A stretch of 64,000 nucleotides of DNA, taken from Mesoflavibacter sp037029465. GTDB lineage: Bacteria; Bacteroidota; Bacteroidia; Flavobacteriales; Flavobacteriaceae. The DNA is taken from the NCBI RefSeq assembly GCF_037029465.1, contig NZ_JAYMEM010000026.1:585962-649961 (forward strand), read 5' to 3'. A program made the translations under genes and the position numbers. Position 1 is the stretch's first letter; each line of letters opens with the position of its first letter. The notes under the pieces were generated by a model that made no database searches, was not told the origin of the DNA, and saw nothing but the letters and a program-made list of their open reading frames with translations. Positions 50,923-60,269 of the stretch are shown one piece after another.

Positions 50923-52569
50923 TTATATTTTTATAAAAAAAACTTCCATAATTTTTAAACCAATTATTTTTTTATTTTCATCTCTTAAAAAGATTATCAA
51001 GTCAGATGAATAATCAAAAGCATCTTTGCTAAGAGGTTTTATCTCATTTTTCCAAGCACCGTTTCTGCTAAAAACAAATAGTTTATCATCTTTAAATTTA
51101 ATTTTTTTACTGATTTGGAAATCTGAATTAAAGTATTGTCCTTCAAATTCTTTTAATTGCTTTTCGTTGTAACTAGTAGGACTGTATTCTTTAAAAAGCC
51201 AAGGTAATTCATTTTTAGAATTATAATATTTATAACTTTTTTTATCAGACTCTAAGTCAAAAACAACTAATTTGTCATTAAACATAAATTGATGGTTTCC
51301 AATAGGTTTTAATCTTGTTATTTCTTCACCATCAGTAGTAAGTACAGTAAGCTCATTATTTTTAAGTTGTATTGTATTTGTTTTAATTGCCTCTACATCG
51401 CTACCCATAAAAAGATAGTTTCCTTCGTATAATTGTAGTTCTTTTTGTGATAGCTTTACTTTTTTGGTACTTTCACTATATTTCGATTTGTAATTGAAAT
51501 TGTTGTTAGAAATGTATAAGTCAACTAACTGAAAAAACTGTTCTTCAAAACCTGAATCAAAGGTGTTTTGAGTAGTAAAAAACATGATGTCTAATTCAGA
51601 AAAATAAAGATATTTAGAAACAAAACCACCTAATATCATTCCGTCAAAACCAATTGCTTGATAGTTATTATAATTTTCAAACTCTACGCCTAAACCAAAA
51701 TTGATAGTATTACCATTATTTAACTTGGCTTTGGTATGCATTTTATTATATAATTTAGGATTTAGCTTTTTAACATTTTGCAAACCTAAATGCCATTTCA
51801 ACATATCTTTTGAAGTAGTAAGTACTTGTCCGTCTCCATCATAAATAAAACTATGTAAATGTGTTTTATAGAAACTGCCTTCATCTTCTACATATCCTAT
51901 TGCTCTATTTTTAATAATTGAATAAGTACTAGATTTCTTTATGGTATTTTTCATTCCAAATGGTTCGAAAACATCTTCTTGCATAAAATCTGCAAAAGAT
52001 TTCCCAGAAACTTTGGCTATAATATCAGCAAGCAAAATATAGTTTGAATTGGTATATTGAAAGTACTCTCCAGGTTTAAAATTTAATGATGTCGTTTTTG
52101 TAATAAAATTCATCATTTGCGATTGAGTAAGTAAATCATTCCTGCTAAAATCAACAATTCCTGCAATGCCATCAACTTCTTTAATTCCACTTGTTTGATT
52201 TAGCAAATGTTCAATGGTTGGGTTCCCTTTTGGGTAGCGTGGTAAATGATTGATATATTTATAGGCAGGCTCTTTAATGGATAATTTACCTTGTTCTTCT
52301 AGCAAAAGTATTGCGTATGCCGTAAATTGCTTCGCGATTGATCCAATGTCGAAAACTGTTTCAGTTGTAATTGGTATGTCATAATCCAAATTAGAAATAC
52401 CGTATTGTTTTTCTAGTAAGATGTCTTCGCCTTTAGCGATTATAATTGAAATACCAGGTGTATTATCTTCTACTTTATAAATTTTGTCTACTTGAGCATC
52501 TAAACTTTGGCAAAATGCAAATGTTGACAAAAGTGTAAGAAAAGTAATAGCAGTTAGTTTTTTTACCAT
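50923..52569 (-). CDS. Secreted serine hydrolase, class C beta-lactamase family
   Basis: The 548-residue protein has a signal peptide ending AFCQ, the catalytic motif SIAK (SxxK) near residue 77, and YTN (YxN) near 168 in FQYTNSNYILLADI. A C-terminal beta-rich extension of about 190 residues (starting near 365) is typical of penicillin-binding-like hydrolases of this phylum. It is unlike the shorter relative at 34826. Function could be esterase, peptidase or cell-wall editing; drug resistance is not implied. Confidence 0.88.
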   Translation of the reverse strand: MVKKLTAITFLTLLSTFAFCQSLDAQVDKIYKVEDNTPGISIIIAKGEDILLEKQYGISNLDYDIPITTETVFDIGSIAKQFTAYAILLLEEQGKLSIKEPAYKYINHLPRYPKGNPTIEHLLNQTSGIKEVDGIAGIVDFSRNDLLTQSQMMNFITKTTSLNFKPGEYFQYTNSNYILLADIIAKVSGKSFADFMQEDVFEPFGMKNTIKKSSTYSIIKNRAIGYVEDEGSFYKTHLHSFIYDGDGQVLTTSKDMLKWHLGLQNVKKLNPKLYNKMHTKAKLNNGNTINFGLGVEFENYNNYQAIGFDGMILGGFVSKYLYFSELDIMFFTTQNTFDSGFEEQFFQLVDLYISNNNFNYKSKYSESTKKVKLSQKELQLYEGNYLFMGSDVEAIKTNTIQLKNNELTVLTTDGEEITRLKPIGNHQFMFNDKLVVFDLESDKKSYKYYNSKNELPWLFKEYSPTSYNEKQLKEFEGQYFNSDFQISKKIKFKDDKLFVFSRNGAWKNEIKPLSKDAFDYSSDLIIFLRDENKKIIGLKIMEVFFIKI

Positions 52570-52782
52570 TTTAATTCTTTTATTAAAGGATTAGAATAAT
52601 TATTAGTTGTTACAGTTGATCTTTTTATCATTAATATAATAATTTAAAGAAGTTTTCAGTTGAATTATCTGTTATTAAACGAATTTAATTTTTAATTAAT
52701 TAGAAAAACTATAATTCTTTAATGTTGTTAATAACTCAAAATAAATTGAAGCAACAAACTTCCTTTTTATTAAGCTATTTTT

Positions 52783-52790
52783 TAAATTTG
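52783..52790 (+). promoter_or_regulatory. Promoter element of dnaX
   Basis: TAAATTTG fits TAnnTTTG and lies only 12 bases before the first possible start codon, so the dnaX message would have a very short leader. No TTTG partner is clear. Confidence 0.4.
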
Positions 52791-52801
52791 TAATCAATTT
52801 A

Positions 52802-54532
52802 ATGTCTATGGAACATTTTGTAGTATCAGCCAGAAAATACAGACCACAAACCTTTAAGGATGTTGTTGGTCAATCTGCTATTACAAACACTTTACTTAAC
52901 GCCATAGAAAACAATCATCTTGCACAAGCATTGTTATTTACTGGTCCGCGTGGAGTTGGAAAAACCACTTGTGCACGTATTTTGGCAAAGATGATTAACA
53001 GTGAAGGCAATGAAAACTCTGAAGAAGATTACGCTTTTAATATTTTTGAGCTAGATGCAGCTTCCAACAACTCTGTAGACGATATTAGAAACTTAACAGA
53101 TCAAGTTCGTATTCCACCACAAGTTGGTAAGTACAAAGTTTATATTATTGATGAGGTGCATATGTTATCTCAAGCCGCTTTTAATGCCTTTTTAAAGACT
53201 TTAGAAGAGCCACCAAAACATTGTATTTTTATTTTAGCAACTACTGAAAAACATAAAATAATCCCTACTATTTTATCGCGTTGTCAAATTTTTGATTTTA
53301 AACGCATTACAGTTAAAGACGCAAAAGAGTATTTAAAATACATTGCAGAAGAACAAGGCGTAAATGCAGAAGATGATGCATTACACATTATTGCTCAAAA
53401 AGCAGATGGTGCCATGCGTGATGCACTTTCAATCTTTGATCGTGTGGTTAGTTTTTCTGGTAAAGATTTAACTAGACAAGCTGTTACCGAAAATCTAAAC
53501 GTATTAGATTACGAGACTTACTTTGAAAGTACAGACCTTATTTTAGATAATAAAATCCCTGAGCTATTACTTCAATTTAATAAGACCTTATCTAAAGGTT
53601 TTGACGGTCATCATTATATTGCTGGACTAGCATCACATTTTAGAGATTTATTAGTCTGCAAAAATCCTGCTACTGTAGAGCTTTTAGAAGTTGGAGAAGA
53701 CACTAAAAAGAAATATTTAGACCAAGCCAATAAAGCCAGTCAAGAGTTTTTAATACAAGGTATAAATCTTGCAAACGACTGCGATTTAAAATATAAAAGC
53801 AGTAAAAACCAGCGTCTTCTGGTCGAACTTACTTTAATGCAACTTGCCTCTATCACTTTTGATGGAGAAAAAAAAAATAGCAGACGTTACATAATTCCAC
53901 CAAGCTATTTCAGAAAAAAGGGCATTACTCCTATTCCTGTTAAAAAACCTGTTGAAGTCACTAATAAAGTAGAAAAAGATACTCCAAAAGTTAATCCTGA
54001 ACTTCAAAAATTTGTAGAACCGGCAAAACCTAAAATTGTTTTAGAAAAAGGAATTGCTTCAACAAAAAAACGTACGTCAGGATTATCTTTAAAAAGTATA
54101 AAAGCCAAAAAGGAACACGAAATTAGACAACTTGATGTTGTTATAGATGAAGAAAACCTTCCTAAAGATGCTTTTACAGAAGAAGAGTTAAGAAATCACT
54201 GGAAACTATTTGTTAACGAAATTGAAGCCAAAGGTCAATTTAACCTTGCTTCTATTCTATCTATAGATCAACCAACTTTAGCTGAAGATGGTGTGACTGT
54301 AAAGCTAACATTTCCTAATGCAACAAATAAGGTTGAAGTTGAGCGTCAGTCTTTCGACTTAATGTCTTATTTACGAAAAAGTCTAAATAATTATGACATA
54401 AATTTAGATATTACCGTAGATGAAGTGATGGAAAAAAAATATGCTTACACACCTATTGAAAAGTACGAGAAACTCAAGGAAAAAAACCCTAATATTGAAT
54501 TGCTTCGTAAAGCTTTTGATTTAGATGTATAA
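52802..54532 (+). CDS. dnaX: DNA polymerase III subunit gamma/tau
   Basis: The 576-residue clamp-loader ATPase has Walker A GPRGVGKTT at residues 48-56, Walker B IIDEVHM, and the SRC motif in ILSRCQIFDFKR. The zinc-binding four-Cys module normally found between the Walker A helix and the ELDAAS motif is absent: an acidic NSEGNENSEEDY linker takes its place. The C-terminal part (after about 370) is the tau-like region. ATG at 52802 or 52808 could be the start. It is the first gene of a three-gene run with a lipoprotein and miaE. Confidence 0.95.
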   Translation: MSMEHFVVSARKYRPQTFKDVVGQSAITNTLLNAIENNHLAQALLFTGPRGVGKTTCARILAKMINSEGNENSEEDYAFNIFELDAASNNSVDDIRNLTDQVRIPPQVGKYKVYIIDEVHMLSQAAFNAFLKTLEEPPKHCIFILATTEKHKIIPTILSRCQIFDFKRITVKDAKEYLKYIAEEQGVNAEDDALHIIAQKADGAMRDALSIFDRVVSFSGKDLTRQAVTENLNVLDYETYFESTDLILDNKIPELLLQFNKTLSKGFDGHHYIAGLASHFRDLLVCKNPATVELLEVGEDTKKKYLDQANKASQEFLIQGINLANDCDLKYKSSKNQRLLVELTLMQLASITFDGEKKNSRRYIIPPSYFRKKGITPIPVKKPVEVTNKVEKDTPKVNPELQKFVEPAKPKIVLEKGIASTKKRTSGLSLKSIKAKKEHEIRQLDVVIDEENLPKDAFTEEELRNHWKLFVNEIEAKGQFNLASILSIDQPTLAEDGVTVKLTFPNATNKVEVERQSFDLMSYLRKSLNNYDINLDITVDEVMEKKYAYTPIEKYEKLKEKNPNIELLRKAFDLDV

Positions 54533-54543
54533 GTTGTAACTTT

Positions 54544-55131
54544 ATGACAATGAATAAGTTTACCGTATTAATTTTAGGAATTATCATTACACTAATTAGC
54601 TGTGATGCTAGAGATAGAATAAACAGAACACCAAAAGAAATTTTAAAAGAAAAAAACTTATTAGAATCATTTTCTGAACGTGTATCTTATTTCCCTCAAG
54701 AATATTCTGAAGTAAAAACAGATACCATTTTAAGTAATGGCTATCATGTTAATGTAAAAACGTTTACAGATATGGAATCTTCATATCTTAAACAATTTAA
54801 ACACGACTCTATAAATTACAAATATCATTATCGAGATTTTAAAGCTGAAATAGTTGCAAGTCTCAACTCTGTTATCTTTCATGATGTTATTGACAAACAG
54901 TATGTTTTAAAACATGACAAAACGGTTTCTTATTACATGGAAACTTCAATTTTAAAAAGTGTTTGGGTAAATCAAGAGGAAAGTTTAAATCAAAATAAAT
55001 TAGTTTTAAATATTTTATTTACTCAACCAAAAACAAATGCTGAAAAGGTTTTTGAATTAGTTATTGATAACAAAGGAGACAAAAAACTAATCAACCTTAC
55101 CGATTTAAATCAAAATTACTTAACTGCTTAA
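54544..55131 (+). CDS. Small lipoprotein of unknown function
   Basis: The 195-residue protein has a lipoprotein signal ending LISCDARD (Cys near residue 20; the ATG at 54550 is also possible) and a mixed strand-helix body with HDSINYKYHYRDFKAEI and a final VFELVIDNKGDKKLINLTDLN. It resembles the putative-lipoprotein DUF4738 pattern only weakly, so it is left unnamed. It lies 11 bases after dnaX and 9 bases before miaE, in one transcript. Confidence 0.75.
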   Translation: MTMNKFTVLILGIIITLISCDARDRINRTPKEILKEKNLLESFSERVSYFPQEYSEVKTDTILSNGYHVNVKTFTDMESSYLKQFKHDSINYKYHYRDFKAEIVASLNSVIFHDVIDKQYVLKHDKTVSYYMETSILKSVWVNQEESLNQNKLVLNILFTQPKTNAEKVFELVIDNKGDKKLINLTDLNQNYLTA

Positions 55132-55140
55132 TACATTATT

Positions 55141-55722
55141 ATGCTAGGATTAAAATTACCAACCGATCCGCGTTGGGTTAATATTGTAGAAAAAAATATA
55201 GAAGAAATACTTACCGATCACGCCTTTTGTGAGCAAAAAGCAACAAGTACAGCAATTTCTTTAATTGTAAGTTTTCCTGAATATACAGAGCTTGTACAAG
55301 AAATGACAGCTTTGGTTAAAGAGGAAATGAGCCACTTTAAAATGGTGCATGATAAAATTATTGAACGTGGTTGGACTTTGGGTAGAGATAGAAAGGACGA
55401 GTATGTTATTCAACTTTTAAAATTCTTTCCTAAAGGAGGCAGCAGAACCAACCAATTAGTACATAGATTATTGTACGCTGCGTTAATTGAAGCTAGAAGT
55501 TGCGAACGTTTTAGGTTACTTTCTGAAGAGTTAAAAGATAAAGAGTTAGCCGAATTTTATAGAAGATTAATGGTTAGTGAAGCCAATCATTACACCATGT
55601 TTTTAGGTTATGCACGTAAATATGGAAACCGAGAAGAAGTGGATAAAAAATGGCAAGATTTATTAGAATATGAAGCCAATATTATGAAAGACTTAGGTAC
55701 AAAAGAAACAGTACACGGATAA
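55141..55722 (+). CDS. miaE: tRNA-(ms2io6A37) hydroxylase
   Basis: The 193-residue ferritin-like di-iron enzyme hydroxylates the isopentenyl side chain of ms2i6A37 in tRNA. It starts LGLKLPTDPRWVNIVEKN. Ligand residues sit in HAFCEQKA, EEMSHFKM, IEARSCERF and SEANHYTMF. The family pattern is full length. It is the last gene of the dnaX transcript and ends at a strong terminator. Confidence 0.95.
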   Translation: MLGLKLPTDPRWVNIVEKNIEEILTDHAFCEQKATSTAISLIVSFPEYTELVQEMTALVKEEMSHFKMVHDKIIERGWTLGRDRKDEYVIQLLKFFPKGGSRTNQLVHRLLYAALIEARSCERFRLLSEELKDKELAEFYRRLMVSEANHYTMFLGYARKYGNREEVDKKWQDLLEYEANIMKDLGTKETVHG

Positions 55723-55727
55723 AAATA

Positions 55728-55760
55728 AAAAAGCCTTTTCTAACTTAGAAAAGGCTTTTT
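55728..55760. terminator. Bidirectional terminator between miaE and the beta-barrel gene
   Basis: AAAAAGCCTTTTCTAA (55728-55743) pairs with TTAGAAAAGGCTTTTT (55745-55760), giving a long stem with flanking A and T runs for the two convergent genes. Confidence 0.9.
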
Positions 55761-55784
55761 AACACTTACTATTTATTGAATATA

Positions 55785-56315
55785 TTAGAATTTTACTCCA
55801 AATCCTATTTGCATTGTATTTCCTTTAATTTCAATACCTTGTTCGTCATCAATTAGGTTTTGTAAACCATACTTGTATCTAAAATCTAAGAAAAATTCAT
55901 CAGTAATCATGTAGTCAATTCCAGCTACACCAGAAAATGTAAAGTTTTTTACACCATCATCATACTCATGAGCTTTTAAACTTGCTTGTGGTCCTACTGC
56001 TAATGCAAAATCATTAGATAAGTTAAACTTAAATAATACTGGTAATTGAATATAATTAATTCTTAATTCTTCTTCTTTTGATCCTTCTGCAGAAAACTGA
56101 ATTTCTGGAGCTATATCAATTAAATTAGATAATTTATACTCTCCAAAAAAACCAATCATAAAACCGTTTCTGTGTGTATGAGGCGTATCATCAAACTGAT
56201 CTTCAAAATCTAAATCAGAAATATTTACACCAGCTCTAACTCCGTATACAGAGTTTTGAGAAAATCCATAAAAAGAAGCTAAGATTAAAGTAAGGAAAAG
56301 AATAGTTTTTTTCAT
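55785..56315 (-). CDS. Outer-membrane beta-barrel (porin-like) protein
   Basis: The 176-residue protein has a signal peptide ending YGFSQ and then an alternating hydrophobic strand pattern typical of small PorT-like outer-membrane barrels: VYGVRAGVNISDLDF at the start, AVGPQASLKAHEYD, and the closing strand NTMQIGFGVKF, which ends in the C-terminal Phe used for barrel insertion. No substrate is suggested. It is on the minus strand downstream of the polyphosphate operon but probably has its own promoter. Confidence 0.85.
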   Translation of the reverse strand: MKKTILFLTLILASFYGFSQNSVYGVRAGVNISDLDFEDQFDDTPHTHRNGFMIGFFGEYKLSNLIDIAPEIQFSAEGSKEEELRINYIQLPVLFKFNLSNDFALAVGPQASLKAHEYDDGVKNFTFSGVAGIDYMITDEFFLDFRYKYGLQNLIDDEQGIEIKGNTMQIGFGVKF

Positions 56316-56416
56316 ATTTTAAAAGTTATAAGAGGTTGAGTTTAGTTTTTTTAAAATCTTAATAGTAAATATATATAATTATTATTTAATCTATGACAAT
56401 AAACAGACGAAGTGTA

Positions 56417-57328
56417 TTATTTTAACTTTGTATGGCTCTTAACCGTATCGTTATATATACTTTTTATGATTCCGTCTGCCAAACCAATTTTAGGGACAAA
56501 AATATCTTTTGCGCCACTCCACTTCATCGCAGATAAATAAATACGTGTTGCTGGTATAATTACATCTGCCCTATCTTGGTTTAAGTCTAATTGCGAAATA
56601 CGCTCTTCATAAGAATAGGTTTGTAGCGTGTTATAATATGACGTCAAATAGAAATATGACAAAGGTTTGCCTAAAGTTTTTCCTGAAATTTTAAATATTT
56701 TATTAATGTTTCCACCAGAACCAATAACATCTATTTTTTCAAATCTGGCAGTTTCGTCTTTTATCCATTCTTCAAGTTCTTGCCAAGCTTCTTTTTTAAC
56801 CACATCATTTAAAAGACGTACTGTACCTATTTTAAAGGATTTTGACGATACTTTTTCCCCTTTATCTATTACAGAAAATTCAGTACTTCCTCCTCCAACA
56901 TCTACATATAAATAGGTCTTATTCTCGTCAATATAACTTTGAAGATCTGTAGCTGCTATAATTGCAGCTTCTTCCTCGCCTCCAATAATATCTATTTTAA
57001 TTCCTGTTTCTTGTAATACTAAATCTGCTATTTGTTGTCCATTTTTTGCTTCGCGCATTGCAGACGTTGCACATGCCTTATACCTAACAACATTGTGTGT
57101 TTGCATTAACAAACTAAACGCTTGCATGGTTTTTAGCATACGTTCTTTATTAGTTTTTGAGATTTTTTCTTTTATAAATACATCTGCACCAAGACGAACA
57201 GGAACACGCACTAACGAACTTTTTTTAAAGCGTACTGGTTTACCTTTTTCTTCAATTATATTTGAAATTAAAAGTCGAACAGCGTTAGAACCAATGTCTA
57301 TTGCAGCATATTTTTGAATGGTTAACAT
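56417..57328 (-). CDS. Exopolyphosphatase/guanosine pentaphosphatase family protein (Ppx/GppA)
   Basis: The 303-residue protein has the ASKHA fold with AAIDIGSNAVRLLI near residue 8, EEEAAIIA near 142 (the catalytic Glu region), YVDVGGGSTEFSV near 155 and IGSGGNINKI near 210. It breaks down polyphosphate or pppGpp. It starts 4 bases after the stop of ppk1, so synthesis and breakdown are made from one message. Confidence 0.92.
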   Translation of the reverse strand: MLTIQKYAAIDIGSNAVRLLISNIIEEKGKPVRFKKSSLVRVPVRLGADVFIKEKISKTNKERMLKTMQAFSLLMQTHNVVRYKACATSAMREAKNGQQIADLVLQETGIKIDIIGGEEEAAIIAATDLQSYIDENKTYLYVDVGGGSTEFSVIDKGEKVSSKSFKIGTVRLLNDVVKKEAWQELEEWIKDETARFEKIDVIGSGGNINKIFKISGKTLGKPLSYFYLTSYYNTLQTYSYEERISQLDLNQDRADVIIPATRIYLSAMKWSGAKDIFVPKIGLADGIIKSIYNDTVKSHTKLK

Positions 57329-57332
57329 GTTG

Positions 57333-59390
57333 TTAGTTTAGTTTTTCTTTTAAATAATCATAAGTAGCAAATTGCGATCTTACTTTTGGTTGATTGTTTT
57401 TGCGGTAATGATTTTTTTGAGATTTGTCTAATACTCTAGCTTTTACATTATCACTCCAACAAATATCATAGATGTCTAATAATTCTTGTTTGATATCTTC
57501 TTGATAAATTGGACATGAGACTTCTACTCTATTATCTATATTTCTAGTCATCCAATCTGCAGACGAAATATAAACTTTATTATCATCATTATTACAGAAA
57601 ATATAAAGTCGTGTATGTTCTAAAAACTTATCTACAATACTGATAACTTCTATATTTTCACTTATTCCTTTTACACCAGGTACCAAACAACAAATACCTC
57701 TAACAATCATCTGTATTTTTACTCCTGCTTGGCTTGCTTCATATAACTTATCAACCATTTTGTAACTTGATATACTATTCATTTTTAACTTGATAAAAGC
57801 TGGCTTGCCTTGCTTAACGTTTTCAATTTCGTTATCAATTAAAGCAAATAATTTATCCTTAGTGTAATGCGGAGATGTTATTATATGTTTATGTCTGTAA
57901 ATCTTATAGTTAACTTCAAAAAAGTTGAATACTTTATTGATGTCTTTTAATATTTTTTGATTGGCTGTAAATAAAGTGAAATCTGTATAAACACGTGCTG
58001 TAGACTCATTAAAATTACCTGTACTTATAAATCCGTAGCGTTTGGTTTTCTTATCTTCTTCACGCTCTATCACACACATTTTACTGTGTACTTTTAATCC
58101 TTGAACTCCGAAAATTAGGTTAACACCTTCTCGCTGCATTTGTTCCGCGTAAGCGATATTAGCCTCTTCATCAAAACGCGCTTGAATTTCCATAGAAACA
58201 GTTACCTTTTTACCGTTTTTAGCAGCATTAATAAGCGAACTTGCGACGTGAGAAATCTGTGCTAATCTGTAAATAGTAATTTTTATTGACTTTACTTTTG
58301 GGTCTAAAGCTGCTTCACGCAAAAATTTAACCACATATGTAAACGTATGATATGGTGCGTATTGTAAATAGTCTTTTTTAGCTATAGATTTAAAAATACT
58401 GTCTTGAAGACTTAATCCTTTGACTTGTAAAGGTGCAATTTTATCGTACAACAAATCTGTTCTTCCTAAACTAGGAAAATCCATATAATCACGTCTGTTA
58501 TGATAACGTCCACCAGGTATGATACTATCTGTATTATCAATACCCATTATAGACATTAAAAAGTCTAAAGTGGTTTTATCTATTGTTTTATCATACACAA
58601 ATCTTACAGGCTCTCCGACCAATCTATCTTTAACGCTATCACTTATTTTTTCCATAAAACTTTTAGACAAATCACTGTCTAAATCTAACTCTGCATCACG
58701 AGTAATTTTAATCATGTGCGCAGATATTGTTTGATAACTAAAGACATTAAAAATATCGTCTAAAAATAAACGTAACATATCATCTAACATGATAATATAC
58801 TGCTTATCATCTACTTTAGGAAGCACTATAAAGCGTTGCATTGATTTAGATATTTCGATCAACGCATATTGGTTAGCTTTGTCTTCCATAACCATATTTA
58901 TTGCTAAGTAAGCATTACTATCCTTTAGGTTTGGAAGTTCTATATCTGGGTTTAAAATAATAGTTACTAAAGCTGGACTAACTTTTTCTAAAAAATACTG
59001 CTTAAGAAACTGTTTTTGAGACTTGTTGACTTTATTTTCTTTGATGATGAAAATATTTTCGGCCTCTAACTCTTTCTGAATTTTACTTAAAATTTTAAGA
59101 CTTTCGGTTTGATGATCAATAACGGTTTTTGTTATAATATCTAACAAATCTGAAGCTTTTATACCTCCTAATTGGCTTTTTCCTGCTTTACCAGCATAGT
59201 CAATACGCTTAACTGTAGCGTATCTTACTTTAAAAAATTCGTCTAAATTATTAGAAAAAATTCCTAAAAAACGTAATCTTTCTATTAACGGAACAGACTC
59301 ATCTGCTGCTTCTTGTAAAACACGATGATTAAACTGAAGCCAGCTTAGCTCTCTGTTAATGTACTTATTGTCTATGATGTAGTTGTTCAT
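57333..59390 (-). CDS. ppk1: Polyphosphate kinase 1
   Basis: The 685-residue enzyme makes long inorganic polyphosphate from ATP. It starts NRELSWLQFNHRVLQEA. The autophosphorylated His is in GLKVHSKMCVIE near residue 438, and the second essential His is in FLEHTRLYIFCN near 593. The ATP-contacting RxxxD parts are present. It is in an operon after sixA and before ppx. Confidence 0.96.
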   Translation of the reverse strand: MNNYIIDNKYINRELSWLQFNHRVLQEAADESVPLIERLRFLGIFSNNLDEFFKVRYATVKRIDYAGKAGKSQLGGIKASDLLDIITKTVIDHQTESLKILSKIQKELEAENIFIIKENKVNKSQKQFLKQYFLEKVSPALVTIILNPDIELPNLKDSNAYLAINMVMEDKANQYALIEISKSMQRFIVLPKVDDKQYIIMLDDMLRLFLDDIFNVFSYQTISAHMIKITRDAELDLDSDLSKSFMEKISDSVKDRLVGEPVRFVYDKTIDKTTLDFLMSIMGIDNTDSIIPGGRYHNRRDYMDFPSLGRTDLLYDKIAPLQVKGLSLQDSIFKSIAKKDYLQYAPYHTFTYVVKFLREAALDPKVKSIKITIYRLAQISHVASSLINAAKNGKKVTVSMEIQARFDEEANIAYAEQMQREGVNLIFGVQGLKVHSKMCVIEREEDKKTKRYGFISTGNFNESTARVYTDFTLFTANQKILKDINKVFNFFEVNYKIYRHKHIITSPHYTKDKLFALIDNEIENVKQGKPAFIKLKMNSISSYKMVDKLYEASQAGVKIQMIVRGICCLVPGVKGISENIEVISIVDKFLEHTRLYIFCNNDDNKVYISSADWMTRNIDNRVEVSCPIYQEDIKQELLDIYDICWSDNVKARVLDKSQKNHYRKNNQPKVRSQFATYDYLKEKLN

Positions 59391-59429
59391 TAAGCCAAAT
59401 TTTACTACAAATATATTTAAATAGATTGG

Positions 59430-59918
59430 CTATTTTAAATGTTTTGGAAAGACAATTCTTGTAGTGTTACCATTTTTAATTTTTTTCCAGTCATTTTGCT
59501 CAAATTCAATTTGTACAAAACCACTAGTGGTTAAATTATCTATATAATTGTTTCCTAACTTGTTACATATATCTGTTAGTGCAAAATTATGTCCAAATAT
59601 GGTTAAAATATTTACTGAATTATCACAATTATAAATTTGATTTAAAACAGCTTCACCAGAAAAATCATAAAGTTCTTTTTTTAGCTGAAAATTGACAGTT
59701 TTTAGTCCTAAATTTTCGATGTAATTTTCCGAAGTAGTACGTGCTCTATTTGCTGTACTTGAAAGTATCAAATCTGGCTTTAAAAAATCTTTTTTTATGT
59801 GCTCTGAAACTAGATTAATATCGTTAAAGCCTCTTTGCTTCAATGGTCTATCGTGGTCTGGTAAATTGTGCTTCCAAGATGATTTTCCGTGTCTAAATAG
59901 CTGTAAAATCTTGTTCAT
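59430..59918 (-). CDS. sixA: SixA-like phosphohistidine phosphatase
   Basis: The 162-residue protein carries the RHG signature near residue 9 (LFRHGKSSWKH), PLKQRGFNDI near 26, SSTANRARTTSENY near 54, and a second His in FGHNFALTD near 110. It is typical of short SixA-type phosphatases that remove phosphate from histidine. It is first in the operon with ppk1 and ppx, 39 bases before ppk1. PPK1 uses a phosphohistidine intermediate, so a link between the two enzymes is conceivable. Confidence 0.9.
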   Translation of the reverse strand: MNKILQLFRHGKSSWKHNLPDHDRPLKQRGFNDINLVSEHIKKDFLKPDLILSSTANRARTTSENYIENLGLKTVNFQLKKELYDFSGEAVLNQIYNCDNSVNILTIFGHNFALTDICNKLGNNYIDNLTTSGFVQIEFEQNDWKKIKNGNTTRIVFPKHLK

Positions 59919-60269
59919 AGTAGTCGTTTAAGTGTATATTTTTAAGATTATTAGAAACCCATTTACCGTTTGTCGATAAAATTTGTGATATATCATTTTT
60001 TTTTTTTGTAAGCATAATTAAAACTTCATTTGTAAAGCTATTAATTAATTTTCACCCTTGAATCTAAATACTAAGACCCTACAGAACTTTTCCCTTAAAC
60101 ATTGTAGTAGCACCTTAAATGTATGTAATTTTTTAAAAATTATAAAGTAAAACAGTGTGTGTATGTGTTACAATATTTTAAAAACCAAATCGACTTTCTT
60201 AAAGAATGTAAATGTGAAACAGTTTTACACTGTTAATTATCTATTAGCTATAAATTAATTTTTACCATT
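59919..60269. other. 351-base AT-rich intergenic region upstream of the HYR-protein gene
   Basis: This region divides the minus-strand polyphosphate operon from the plus-strand HYR-protein gene, so it should hold two divergent promoters, but no full TTTG/TAnnTTTG pair is visible. A 12-base T run (about 60000) and a small inverted repeat, AACAGT-TTTAC-ACTGTT (60218-60234), are present. No RNA gene or coding sequence is apparent. Confidence 0.5.
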
